Shown here in pieces: positions 28,111 through 37,800 of a DNA stretch of 40,269 nt (within the stretch, counting starts at the first letter, position 1; each line of letters starts with the position of its first letter). This stretch comes from Candidatus Methanophagales archaeon ANME-1-THS (lineage in GTDB: Archaea > Halobacteriota > Syntropharchaeia > Alkanophagales > Methanospirareceae), in contig RXIE01000128.1 of assembly GCA_004212135.1 (NCBI GenBank), positions 1 through 40,269 on the forward strand, read 5' to 3'. Below the pieces are notes generated by a model. It was not told the DNA's origin. It ran no database searches and was given only the letters and a program-made list of their open reading frames with translations. The position numbers and the translations under genes are program-made.

Positions 28111-29610
28111 CTATAGTTCTACTTCTTCGAAGGTAATCTTAAATGTTGTACCGGTACCTCTGTCGAGCTCGATCGTTCCTTCAAGCTGTTCTACGAGCGT
28201 GATTACTAATTGCAAACCTAATGTCCCTGTGTTTCGGAAGTCCAAATCTCCCGGGAAGCCGATCCCGCTATCACGGACAGTCAACGTAAACGCATGATCA
28301 TTATTTGAACGGAGGCCAATACAGATTTCACCTTTCATGCTATCTGGAAAGGCATGTTTTAGGGAATTTGAAACAAGTTCGTTGATAATCAACCCGCAAG
28401 GAATTGCGGTATCAACGCCCACTAAAACATCCTGAGCATCGAGCTTCAGCTCAATGCGATCCCTTCCGACTCCATAGGAATAAAACAAATCAGTTGTTAA
28501 GTTTTGGATGTATTCAGCCATGTTAATCTTCGCCAGGTCTTTGAATTGATAGAGTTGATCGTGGATGAGAGCCATAGATTTGATGCGGTTCTGGCTTTCC
28601 CTGAACGTCTCGAATGCCTCGTTATCCTTGATATATTTGGACTGCAGGTTGAGCAAAGCAGAGATTATCTGCAAATTATTTTTGACCCGATGGTGTATTT
28701 CTCGCAGGAGGATCTCTTTTTCTCTGAGCGATGCTTTGATTAGCTCTTCCGCCCGCTTGCGATCGGTGATGTCCACCCCTGCCACAAGAATACTGGTTGG
28801 GTGATCTTCGTCATCATATAATACCTGTCCCGCTGAGAACAATATGGTGTGAATCGATCCGTCCTTCGTACAGATGTCAACCTCGGTCTCCGGGGTACAT
28901 TCGCCTCTAAAATTCTTCTCTAACTGTGCAGCCACGTTTTCCCGCTGCTCCGGAACAATAAAATCGAGCGCAGGTTTACCGGCAACCTCATCCTTTGAAT
29001 AACCTAACTCTTCCGTTGCTTTCTTATTAGCATCTTTTAAAAGCCCGTCTTTTCCAATTATCAAGCTTATAGAAGGGCTTTCTTGGTAGAGGAACCGGTA
29101 TTTACTCTCGGACTTCCGCAGCGCTTCCTCCGCATGCTTGCGCTCGGTGATGTCAATAGACAAACCGATGATGCCAATCACATCCCCCTTTAAGTCTCTG
29201 TAAGGTATCTTATCCGTCTGAGCCCATCTTATTCCTTCAGGAGTTTCAAAGGGTTCAATGATATATCTTTTGGGTTGTCCTGATGCTATTACCTCCATGT
29301 CGTCTCTGTGGTAACGTTCCGCCAGATTAGGAAGAACTTCAAAAACGGTTTTTCCTATCCAGTCCTCTTCAGATATCCCGATCCTATCCGTGAGGGCTTT
29401 ATTGACACGAATATATCGACCTAATTTATCTTTATAAAATATGTATGCTGGGACATTATCGAGAATAATTCGTAACTCTTCTCGCTGTTCTTGTAGCACC
29501 TTCTCCGCCTGCTTGCGCTCCTCTAAACATGTTTTCAACTCTTCAACCCGATGACGCAGGTCTACCAGGTCGTGAATAAGTTCTTCTCTTGTCTTATCTT
29601 CGTCTTTCAC
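28111..29610 (-). CDS. Histidine kinase with two PAS domains and HisKA_2/HATPase core
   Basis: The protein has 499 residues with no membrane segment, so it is cytoplasmic. An N-terminal coiled coil (1-45) precedes PAS1 (about 46-160) and PAS2 (about 168-290), each ending in a DITxRKxAEE linker. The phosphoacceptor region is LLREIHHRVKNNLQ (H306/H307), the HisKA_2 form. The ATPase domain shows N-box ELVSNSLKHAF, DSGIGFPG and GLQLVITLVEQL. It phosphorylates the receiver-roadblock protein encoded 22 bp downstream (inferred from pairing). The input signal is unknown; PAS2 lacks an obvious haem or flavin signature. Copy 4 of the ATAGCAC element lies 111 bp upstream. Confidence 0.9.
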   Translation of the reverse strand: MKDEDKTREELIHDLVDLRHRVEELKTCLEERKQAEKVLQEQREELRIILDNVPAYIFYKDKLGRYIRVNKALTDRIGISEEDWIGKTVFEVLPNLAERYHRDDMEVIASGQPKRYIIEPFETPEGIRWAQTDKIPYRDLKGDVIGIIGLSIDITERKHAEEALRKSESKYRFLYQESPSISLIIGKDGLLKDANKKATEELGYSKDEVAGKPALDFIVPEQRENVAAQLEKNFRGECTPETEVDICTKDGSIHTILFSAGQVLYDDEDHPTSILVAGVDITDRKRAEELIKASLREKEILLREIHHRVKNNLQIISALLNLQSKYIKDNEAFETFRESQNRIKSMALIHDQLYQFKDLAKINMAEYIQNLTTDLFYSYGVGRDRIELKLDAQDVLVGVDTAIPCGLIINELVSNSLKHAFPDSMKGEICIGLRSNNDHAFTLTVRDSGIGFPGDLDFRNTGTLGLQLVITLVEQLEGTIELDRGTGTTFKITFEEVEL

Positions 29611-29650
29611 TTCTTAACCTCCCAAAAGCAAATTCACGTAAGTTCGGTTA

Positions 29651-29698
29651 TCAGCTCTCCCTCACCGAGCCCGCGGTTCCAAACGGATATGGCTCAAT
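29651..29698 (-). pseudogene. Small fragment of a sugar nucleotidyltransferase gene
   Basis: This frame reads IEPYPFGTAGSVRES and then stop, matching the EPVPLGTAGSVKN motif of the intact nucleotidyltransferase at 23006-24394. At the DNA level 29662-29695 and 24133-24166 agree at 29 of 34 positions by eye. It is too short and lacks context to be a gene; it marks a duplicated or rearranged piece next to an ATAGCAC element. Confidence 0.6.
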
Positions 29699-29720
29699 TT
29701 TTTAATGTATAAGCGAAGCT

Positions 29721-29763
29721 ATAGCACACATAAAATATTATTTGTGATTATTGTGTGAAGAAT
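29721..29763 (+). repeat. ATAGCAC element, copy 4
   Basis: ATAGCACACATAAAATATT, then ATTTGTGA and ATTGTGTGAAGAAT. It is the same length (43 bp) as copies 3 and 5 and lies 111 bp upstream of the histidine kinase start. Confidence 0.65.
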
Positions 29764-29857
29764 GATGGTAATGTTGAAAAATGGTCCTTTTGTGCCATAA
29801 AGATCTAAAAGAATTTGTCTATCCACTTTTCAGACCCAGAACTACACAGGTTATACT

Positions 29858-29900
29858 AATTATTCACAATGATTCTCAAATCTCTTTTTAGGCATGCTAT
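29858..29900 (-). repeat. ATAGCAC element, copy 5 (inverted)
   Basis: Read on the - strand: ATAGCATGCCTAAAAAG, AGATTTGAGAA, then ATTGTGAATAATT. It is nearly identical to copy 3 through the first 35 bases, and the match extends four bases upstream (GGTC in both). It lies 69 bp upstream of the 178-residue gene and faces copy 4. Confidence 0.7.
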
Positions 29901-29968
29901 GACCAATTAAAATTTAGGCATGCAGGGTTTAACCACACCTCTTCTAAAATGGCGAAAGGGAAGAATAA

Positions 29969-30505
29969 ATGATGGCGAAAAAGAAAATCTCGTTCTTTGT
30001 GGTGAAACTTCGAGATCTTCTGAATAATAGCAGTATCTATGACAGACACTTCAGGAGTAAACCTGAGGAATGGAATGCTCTCAGTGTTACAATTGATACC
30101 CTGGAGGACACCTATCTCGCGCTGGAGCATGTCGAGACTTTTGGATTGGGAGACGAGATCGGTGAGAACTATCTAAAATTGTATGGATTATTACAGGCTG
30201 TGGTCATGCATCAGGATTCAATCCACCGGCTCTACCAAACCTTTTTAGGGCATGATTTACAACCTGATTCTGGTTCGGCCTGGATGAAAATAAGAGACCT
30301 CAGCAACTCAATCAAACGTTGCTTTATTTCCCGTTTTGACTTACAACGTAACAAAATTCGACTTTGGATTTGGGATAAGGATAAAGGAATAGACGAAATT
30401 GAGAAGGTTGATTTAAAGAACCTCTTTGAGTTATACAAATCAGAGGCTGCCAGCTATCTTAATAAAATTCACCAAGCACAGATTGAGAAGTATGGTGAAT
30501 TTTAA
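29969..30505 (+). CDS. Unknown alpha-helical protein
   Basis: The protein has 178 residues. The sequence is almost all predicted helix: WNALSVTIDTLEDTYLALEHVETF, YLKLYGLLQAVVMHQDSIHRLYQTFLG, MKIRDLSNSIKRC. This layout recalls HEPN-like helical bundles, but the Rx4-6H ribonuclease motif is not evident, so I do not assign it. AAAGGGAAGAATAA precedes tandem ATGs at 29969/29972. Its promoter region carries copy 5 of the ATAGCAC element, and a hairpin terminator follows the stop. Confidence 0.55.
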   Translation: MMAKKKISFFVVKLRDLLNNSSIYDRHFRSKPEEWNALSVTIDTLEDTYLALEHVETFGLGDEIGENYLKLYGLLQAVVMHQDSIHRLYQTFLGHDLQPDSGSAWMKIRDLSNSIKRCFISRFDLQRNKIRLWIWDKDKGIDEIEKVDLKNLFELYKSEAASYLNKIHQAQIEKYGEF

Positions 30506-30510
30506 AAGCC

Positions 30511-30530
30511 AAAATCGATCTGGCGATTTT
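30511..30530 (+). terminator. Hairpin terminator after the 178-residue gene
   Basis: AAAATCG and CGATTTT form a perfect 7-bp stem with a 6-base loop, 5 bp after the stop codon, followed by GCTGTTTTT. Confidence 0.6.
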
Positions 30531-30812
30531 GCTGTTTTTCAATCCTACCTTAGTCCGTATTTAACCCGGAAAACCGCCCCTTTTATGCCTTTTATCTGCT
30601 TACTGTCCCCCCTTTCATATACCTCAATCTGGGATATAAATAACCCTGCTACTATCCAACGATCCACGACAACTAACCTCCGCAAGCCGGAGTAAGGGGC
30701 TTAAAGAAAAGCTTTACCAAAAGGAGGTCTTTATAGGCGAAATGGAGGTGTTTTTAGATGACTGGAGGACCAGATGAGTAGACCTTAGCACTGCTTCGCA
30801 CCTGAGGAGGTC

Positions 30813-30892
30813 ATTTTATATATTTGGCTCACAGCACGGGTAATCATCGGATCGAGAGTGACATGGATATCCTGATCGTCTCTGAGGTATGA
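30813..30892 (+). pseudogene. Remnant of an MNT-type nucleotidyltransferase
   Basis: One frame gives FGSQHG (30823-30840). One base later a second frame gives NHRIESDMDILIVSEV and stop (30842-30892). Together they match the minimal nucleotidyltransferase signature (FGSxARG, then SDxDLLVV), with the metal-binding aspartates present. Upstream, GAGGAGGTCATTTTA reads EEVIL in yet another frame. The gene is broken by at least one frameshift and lacks the rest of the domain. Its usual partner, a HEPN protein, is not identifiable here, though the 178-residue helical protein just upstream is a candidate. Confidence 0.5.
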
Positions 30893-30971
30893 ACGGGCGG
30901 AAACGCACTATTGGAATCAACACAATTTTGGCATATACTATCCTTTTATGAACAAAAATATATATATAATT

Positions 30972-31880
30972 ATGCCAGAGCGAATACGAAAATGTCCAGA
31001 ATGCGGATCTAAAAACATAATAACGGATCATAAGCATGCAGAACTTTACTGCGCCGATTGTGGAGTGGTAATAGCAGAGAAGCTCGTGGACCTCGGACCC
31101 GAATGGCGTGCTTATGACGAAGAACAAGCCTCTAAAAGGATAAGAACAGGTCCACCCATGAGTTATCGAATCCATAATAAAGGGTTGGGTACACCCACGC
31201 CGAAGTCACTTGAGAGCACGAAGAGATTGCGCGGGATAATAAGTGATAGTGGTGAAAAAACCCTCGCCGTTGGACTTGGTGAGATTGATAGGATGGCTTC
31301 TGCACTCAACCTCCCAAATGATATTAAAGAAGCTGCTTCACTGTTATATCGTAAATCGGCGAAACAGAATTTAATTAAAGGACGGAGCATAGAAGAATTA
31401 GGTTCTGCGGTGCTGTACATTACATGCAGGCAGTATGGAGTTCCACGAACACTTAAGGAGATCGCAAAGGTATCAAGGATGCCGTTGAAGAAAATAAGGC
31501 GGGCGTATCTCTTCCTGTTAAAGAACCTCGGAATAAAACTTGCACCTCCTGATCCTGCACGCTATATCCCTCGTTTCTCCTCCGAACTGGGATTGAGTAA
31601 TGCAACGAGGGAACGAGCAATAGCACTAATGAGGGAGAGTAAGGGAATAGCAGTAGCCAAGGGATGGGGCCCGACAGGAATGGCGGCTGGAGCAATATAT
31701 CTCGCTGCGACTTTGGGTAGTGAGTCAGTCGCGGAAAAGGATGTAGCTAGGATTGCAGGTATAACGCCGATTACGCTTCGAAACAGGTATAAGGAATTGG
31801 AGAAGAGGTTTAAGTTAAATATAAATGCTCTATCCTCTTTGCCAGACAATGGGGACTGCTCTGTGGAAGCGATAACTTGA
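30972..31880 (+). CDS. tfb: Transcription initiation factor TFB (TFIIB homologue)
   Basis: The protein has 302 residues from the ATG at 30972. An in-frame ATG at 30948 would add MNKNIYII, atypical for TFB, and lies only ~12 bp after the GCATATACTA box (30931-30940), so the later start is preferred. The N-terminal zinc ribbon is C8-PE-C11 ... C27-AD-C30. A B-finger/linker follows (PEWRAYDEEQASKRIRTGPP). Two cyclin-like repeats cover about 105-200 and 205-295 (GLGEIDRMASALNLP, then PRFSSELGLSNATRERAI). It recruits RNA polymerase to TBP-bound promoters. It is intact and the clearest archaeal marker in the window. Confidence 0.95.
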   Translation: MPERIRKCPECGSKNIITDHKHAELYCADCGVVIAEKLVDLGPEWRAYDEEQASKRIRTGPPMSYRIHNKGLGTPTPKSLESTKRLRGIISDSGEKTLAVGLGEIDRMASALNLPNDIKEAASLLYRKSAKQNLIKGRSIEELGSAVLYITCRQYGVPRTLKEIAKVSRMPLKKIRRAYLFLLKNLGIKLAPPDPARYIPRFSSELGLSNATRERAIALMRESKGIAVAKGWGPTGMAAGAIYLAATLGSESVAEKDVARIAGITPITLRNRYKELEKRFKLNINALSSLPDNGDCSVEAIT

Positions 31881-34800
31881 AAGAGCTCCCTTCGCTACTA
31901 TTACAGAGGTCATCTTAGATTTCGACTCAAGCAATACAGTGCTGTATTTTTGCCTAAACCAGAAAACCATCAGTTGAAATCAGTGGCGTTAGGGGTTTAA
32001 ACAAAGATAACGTTCGAAAAAGGTATGGAAAGCGATGAAATTCCATACGCCTCGGTTAAGGCGAAGCTGGAGGCGTATAGAAGAGGGTTTGGATTAAAAA
32101 CCCCCTATCTTTGGCAAATTTCAATTGCCTCTCAAAACCTCATACTCCTCAATTGAAGCAGAGATGAAAGAAGCAGTGAGAGGGGGTTGTAGAAAGTTAA
32201 CCTTCTTCGCTCTCGTTCGGAGGTGGAGATGGTATATTCTTCATATCAAGACCTAACTCCATATAACACGCAACTCCAACATTCTCATATCCCGGATTTG
32301 GTTAATTTTACGGGGGAGCTAGCAGTAAGCCATGAACTATGTGGTGCGTAAAATTCGGCGAAGCGACCTCTTCTGCACATTGCTACAGATACCGCTCCTG
32401 ATTCTCCCAAAATCCATAAACTATGCCACCATCACGATCTTGACTTTGGGTGACGGGGTAGCCAGCCTTGCAGGAAAGTTAGTTGGAGGAATTCAGCTCC
32501 CATTTAATCTCAGGAAGACATTTGAAGAGACTTTAACAGGCTTTCTCTTTGCTCTTACAGTTTTGTAAGGTGTGGCAGAACTTTATCGGCAATTTCCTTC
32601 TCATATCGGAGTACGATCTTCCCGGTTAGCCAGCCGAGTACAGCACCCACGATGACATCCAGTGGCCAGTGCACACCTATATAAATCCTGCTGAAACTTA
32701 CCACCACAGCCAAAGCCCAAAGAAATGGCTTCCAAAGTTTATCTTTTTTTCCCAGTATCGTGGCAGCGACGAAGACATTATTAGCATGTCCACTTGGAAA
32801 GCTATATCCGCTTTCCATCCCCAAAGTCCTTACCTCAGCAACAATCCAAAAGGGTCTTGCCCGGGGCAAAAGCTTAAACGGAAAAAGGATAAGGGTGCTA
32901 ATAATAACTCCTGCGACTAACAGGACCGCCTCATTTCTTCTATTCCAGACCCACAATAAAACAGCGACAACTAACCAAAACATCGTAGCTCCAGTATACG
33001 TTACGAGGCTGAAAAACAGATCAGCAGGTGGAAAAGCAAGTGTTCGATTTACAAATTTGAAACCTGCCAGGTCCAATGAAGCTATCCAGGACGGGAAGAT
33101 TTCTCTACTTCCGGTAAAATAGCTTAGTAAAAATTCATCAACGAGCTCGATAACTAAAAATAGAAGAATAAAACCAAGAATTGCTTTCCAACCCCCCAGT
33201 TTCCTTTCTTCCTTCATAGTGGAATATTCCTTATGATCTTCCAGATTCGATAACACTGTTATCGAACAATTTAAGGGCTATTATTTTCTCAAGACGAGTT
33301 TTCATACATAGCGGCGTTGATAGCTGTAATTCTCGTTGCGCGGGGATATTATTTAGCCGATCCTTTTACATCCGTAATCTTGGCCACAATAATCGCCTTG
33401 AGCGGGGTATATCTCTTTAAAGGTAATGTCCACTACCTTGTGGGCAAGGCGCCGAGGAGGGAGTTTATGGAAAAAGTGGAAATCAAGGCAAAGTCAGTGA
33501 AAGGTGTTCTGGGCGTTCATGACTTGATAGCTGAGTACGGAGGACCAAACATAGTTCACACAGGCTTTCACATTGAGGTGGCTAAGGGCACCCCGATAGA
33601 AGAGGCAGATAGAATAGCGGAAGAAGTTAAGGAAAGAGTTAGTCGAGAAACGGGTTGTCAGCATTGTGTAATTCACGTAGATCCGGTCAAAATTTAAAAG
33701 AGCATGCCTTGCTTTAAAGTTAAAAAAGGAATGATTTGGTCAACACTTTTACAATAAGTGCAACTTATCACAACTTGAAATTAACCCTAAGTTCTCTTAG
33801 TAACACCTGTGTGGTGGGAACGTACCTATCCTTATCACGATTCGATTGCACTATCTTGATCTTTTTGTCAAGGAAACCACTATCCAGCACCATCAGGTTT
33901 GAAACTTCGCTGATTCGTAATCCGCACCAATTCCCCACCCATCGCTTGATATACCATTGCTTTCATTATCATAGATGGTATACCCGGAAATGGCTGCCAA
34001 CTGACGTTTCGACTCTTCCTAATCGTGTGGAGATAACTAACCACCTGTTTTAAGTATATAATATCCATCTATTTTTGAAGAGAGAATAGGTAGGCGGATG
34101 CAGGTCTTACATGCGACGTGGGATAAAGACAGACTTTATCTCTGGGCGGAATCTTCTAACCTGCCACTGAGTGCCGCGGGGCATCGCGGTCGGCGGCCCG
34201 AAGCGAAGAAGCCCAAATCAAGAGCACATCCTTTTGCTCTCGCCAGCGATGAGTTAAGAGAAGTTATTGAAAGCATCTTCGAGCATGTGATTTATGAAAC
34301 TGCAGCGTCTGAAAAGAAGACACTTCTCTTACCTTCGACTCAAAAAGGTCCACTGCCATCACCCTGGCTGATTCGAGAGGAGGATTACAGCGCTGAGAAA
34401 GCAACCGGGTTAGCGGGTTGGGAGATTGAGACCCTGGCTTTTGACCCCTATTTAGCATTCGATTTCTTACTCGGGCTACCAGAACAGCCTCCTCGTGGTC
34501 TTACTTTCGGCAGTTCACTTCAATTCTGGATAGAAGTAGCCAAGTTCTCACTTGAACTCATTGCGAGACAGCAATTTATACCTTCAATTCGAGTGGCTAA
34601 ACATGACGGTTCCGCAACCGCTTTCTTTCGGGCTGCCTGGGAGGCAGTTATCACCGAGAATGACGAAGAACGAGTGCATCTACTGGCAGAGGTAATGCCT
34701 CCATGCTGCCGAGCATTTCCCGAGAAAGATAAATCGCAGTTACTATCCCCAGCGAACTTGATCTTGAGTTTTATCAATCGAACCATTGACGCATTTATAC

Positions 34801-37800
34801 GCAAAAGTTTAGTCTCCATCTCGCTCCTGCCACACGGTCGTGGTCGCCGCCCCAAAGTTGTCCCCTTACCGGAACAATGGCTTCGAGCTCTTTCAACTGA
34901 CAATCCTGCTCTTGTAGCATCATGGGAGGAACTAAATGCCTTTTGTAAGGAGATGCAGGCATGGCTCGCTCAACTTCAGCCTGCTGCGCCGGATGCACCG
35001 TTCCGCACTTGTTTTAGACTAGATTCGCCATTTAATTCGGGCGAAGAAGAAAAAGGAGAAGAATGGAAGGTTCGTTTTTTCCTCCAGGCAAAGGAAGACC
35101 GAAGTCTGCTGGTTCCTGCTGAGGAGGTATGGAAAACGAGGTCACCCACACTTACTTTCCTCAAACGAAGGTTTAAAAACCCACAGGAACAATTGCTCGC
35201 CGACCTCGGTAAAGCATCCCGGGTTATCCCTCTTGTAGAGCAGAGTTTGCAAACTGCATGTCCTGTAGGAGTGGAACTGAACACAGAGCAAGCTTATTCC
35301 TTTTTGCGACACTCAGCACCCCTTCTGGAACAGAGTGGCTTCGGCGTCCTCCTCCCATCGTGGTGGGAAAAACCAGGTGCACGTATTGGCGTAAAACTCC
35401 GGTTGAAGCCTGCATCAGAGGGAAGTGGCAAAGTGGTAACTTCAGGGCTTCTTGGTGTCAAAGGCATCGTCGCTTATGACTGGGAAGTGGCTATTGGAGA
35501 TGAAACGCTTTCAGAGGCTGAATTCGAGCAGTTAGCAAGTTTGAAGGTCCCCTTAGTTCAGGTACGGGGGCAGTGGGTGGAATTGCGACCCGAGGATGTG
35601 GAAGCTGCTATCGAATTCTTCAAGCATAAGCACGGCAGCGGCGAGATGACCTTGGGAGAGGCGATGCAACTTGGACTGGGCGCAGGCGTCGAGGGTGTGG
35701 AAACCGAACTGGGGCTTCCCGTAGTGGACGTGAAGGCAGAGGGCTGGCTCGAAGATATGTTAAGCGGTCTTTCTGAAGGGCTTAAAATAACACCTGTTAA
35801 GACGCCTCGGACCTTCCAAGGCAACCTTCGCCCTTATCAGGCAAAAGGCGTTTCCTGGCTCGCGTACCTCACCAAATTCGGGTTTGGTGCTTGTTTAGCG
35901 GACGATATGGGACTTGGTAAGACCATCCAGCTAATCGCTCTTCTTTTGCATGAACGAGAAGGTAAAAGTGAAAAGAAGCCCGCTCCAACACTCCTGATCA
36001 GCCCAATGTCAGTGGTGGGCAACTGGCAGAGGGAGGTTGAACGTTTCGCACCCTCGCTTAGAGTCATGGTTCATCACGGCGCAGATAGAATTACCGGCAA
36101 AAACTTCGTTAGGGATGCGAAAAAGCACGACCTTGTCATCAGCACGTATGCACTGGCGCATCGAGATGAAGAGACACTTTCCACGGTTCAATGGCGGCAC
36201 GTCGTGCTTGACGAAGCACAGAATATTAAAAACCCGGCTGCTAAACAGACGCAGGCGATAAAGAAAATCAAAGCTGAATATAGGATCGCACTCACCGGGA
36301 CGCCAGTAGAAAACCGCCTCTCCGAGCTCTGGTCCATTATGGACTTCCTCAACCCTGGCTACTTGAAATCCGCAGAACATTTCCGCACGAACTTCGTTCT
36401 GCCCATTGAGAAATATCGAAACAAGGAGCGTGCAGAGATGCTTCGTCGCATAATTCAGCCATTTGTCCTTCGACGTGTGAAGACAGATCCTACAATTATA
36501 CAGGATTTACCTGAGAAGATGGAGATGAAGGTCTACTACAACCTCACGCGCGAGCAGGCATCACTTTACGAAGCGGTAGTTGCGGAGATGCTCGATAAAA
36601 TCGCGGTATCAAAAGGAATCGAGCGTAAAGGGCTGGTGCTGGCTACTTTGATGAAACTAAAACAGATCTGTAATCACCCTGCGTTGTTCCTCCAGGACGG
36701 CAGTCCCTTGTTAGGCCGTTCCGGAAAGCTTACCAGATTGGAGGAGATGCTTGAAGAAGTGCTTGCAGAAGGCGACAAAGCACTAATTTTCACGCAGTTC
36801 GCGGGAATGGGCGTTATGTTGCGGCACTATTTACAGGAGAAGCTGGGATGTGAGGCGTTGTTCTTGCACGGGGGCACACCAAAGAAGCAGCGTGATGCCA
36901 TGATCCAGCGTTTCCAGAACGACCATTATGGACCACCACTATTCGTTCTCTCACTAAAAGCAGGCGGGTTTGGCCTCAACTTGACTGCTGCGAACCATGT
37001 CTTCCACTTTGACCGGTGGTGGAATCCAGCGGTGGAAAATCAGGCAACCGACCGCGTCTTCCGCATCGGGCAGAAGAAAAATGTTCAGGTTCATAAGTTC
37101 GTGTGCATTGGCACGCTTGAGGAACGAATAGACCTGATGATAGAGCAGAAGAAAGAACTCGCAGAATCTATTATCAGCACTGGCGAAGCGTGGCTCACCG
37201 AATTATCAACAGATCAGCTCAAAGAGGTGTTCAGATTGAGTAGTGATGCTGTAAGAGGTGATTAAAATGGGGTGGGGGAGCTACTGGGGTTATTACAAAC
37301 CAGCAAAGCCGAAAGAAGTAAAAGAGGGCATAAAAGCAAAGAGCAAACGAGGAGCAATTGGTGAGACATGGTGGTCAAAACGGTGGATAGATGTGCTTGA
37401 ATCCTTCGATATGGGTGCAAGACTGAGCCGTGGGCGGTCTTACGCTCGCAAAGGGCAGGTGATCTCAATTGATGTCCAGAAAGGCATTGTCATCGCGAAG
37501 GTTCAGGGCACACGACCAAAACCCTACGATGTGAGAATCCAATTGAACCCGATTGCTGAACAGGATTGGGACAAAGTAACGGATGCAATGGCGTCAAAGG
37601 CGATATTTGCGGCTAAGTTGCTCTCGGGAGAAATGCCGCTCGACATCGAGGATGCTTTTAGCGAAGCTGGCATTGCTCTTTTTCCGAGAGCCAAGAAAGA
37701 ACTCGAAACTGATTGCTCGTGCCCCGATTGGGCAAATCCATGCAAACATATCGCCGCAGTTTATTACCTCTTAGCAGAGCGGTTTGATGAAGACCCATTT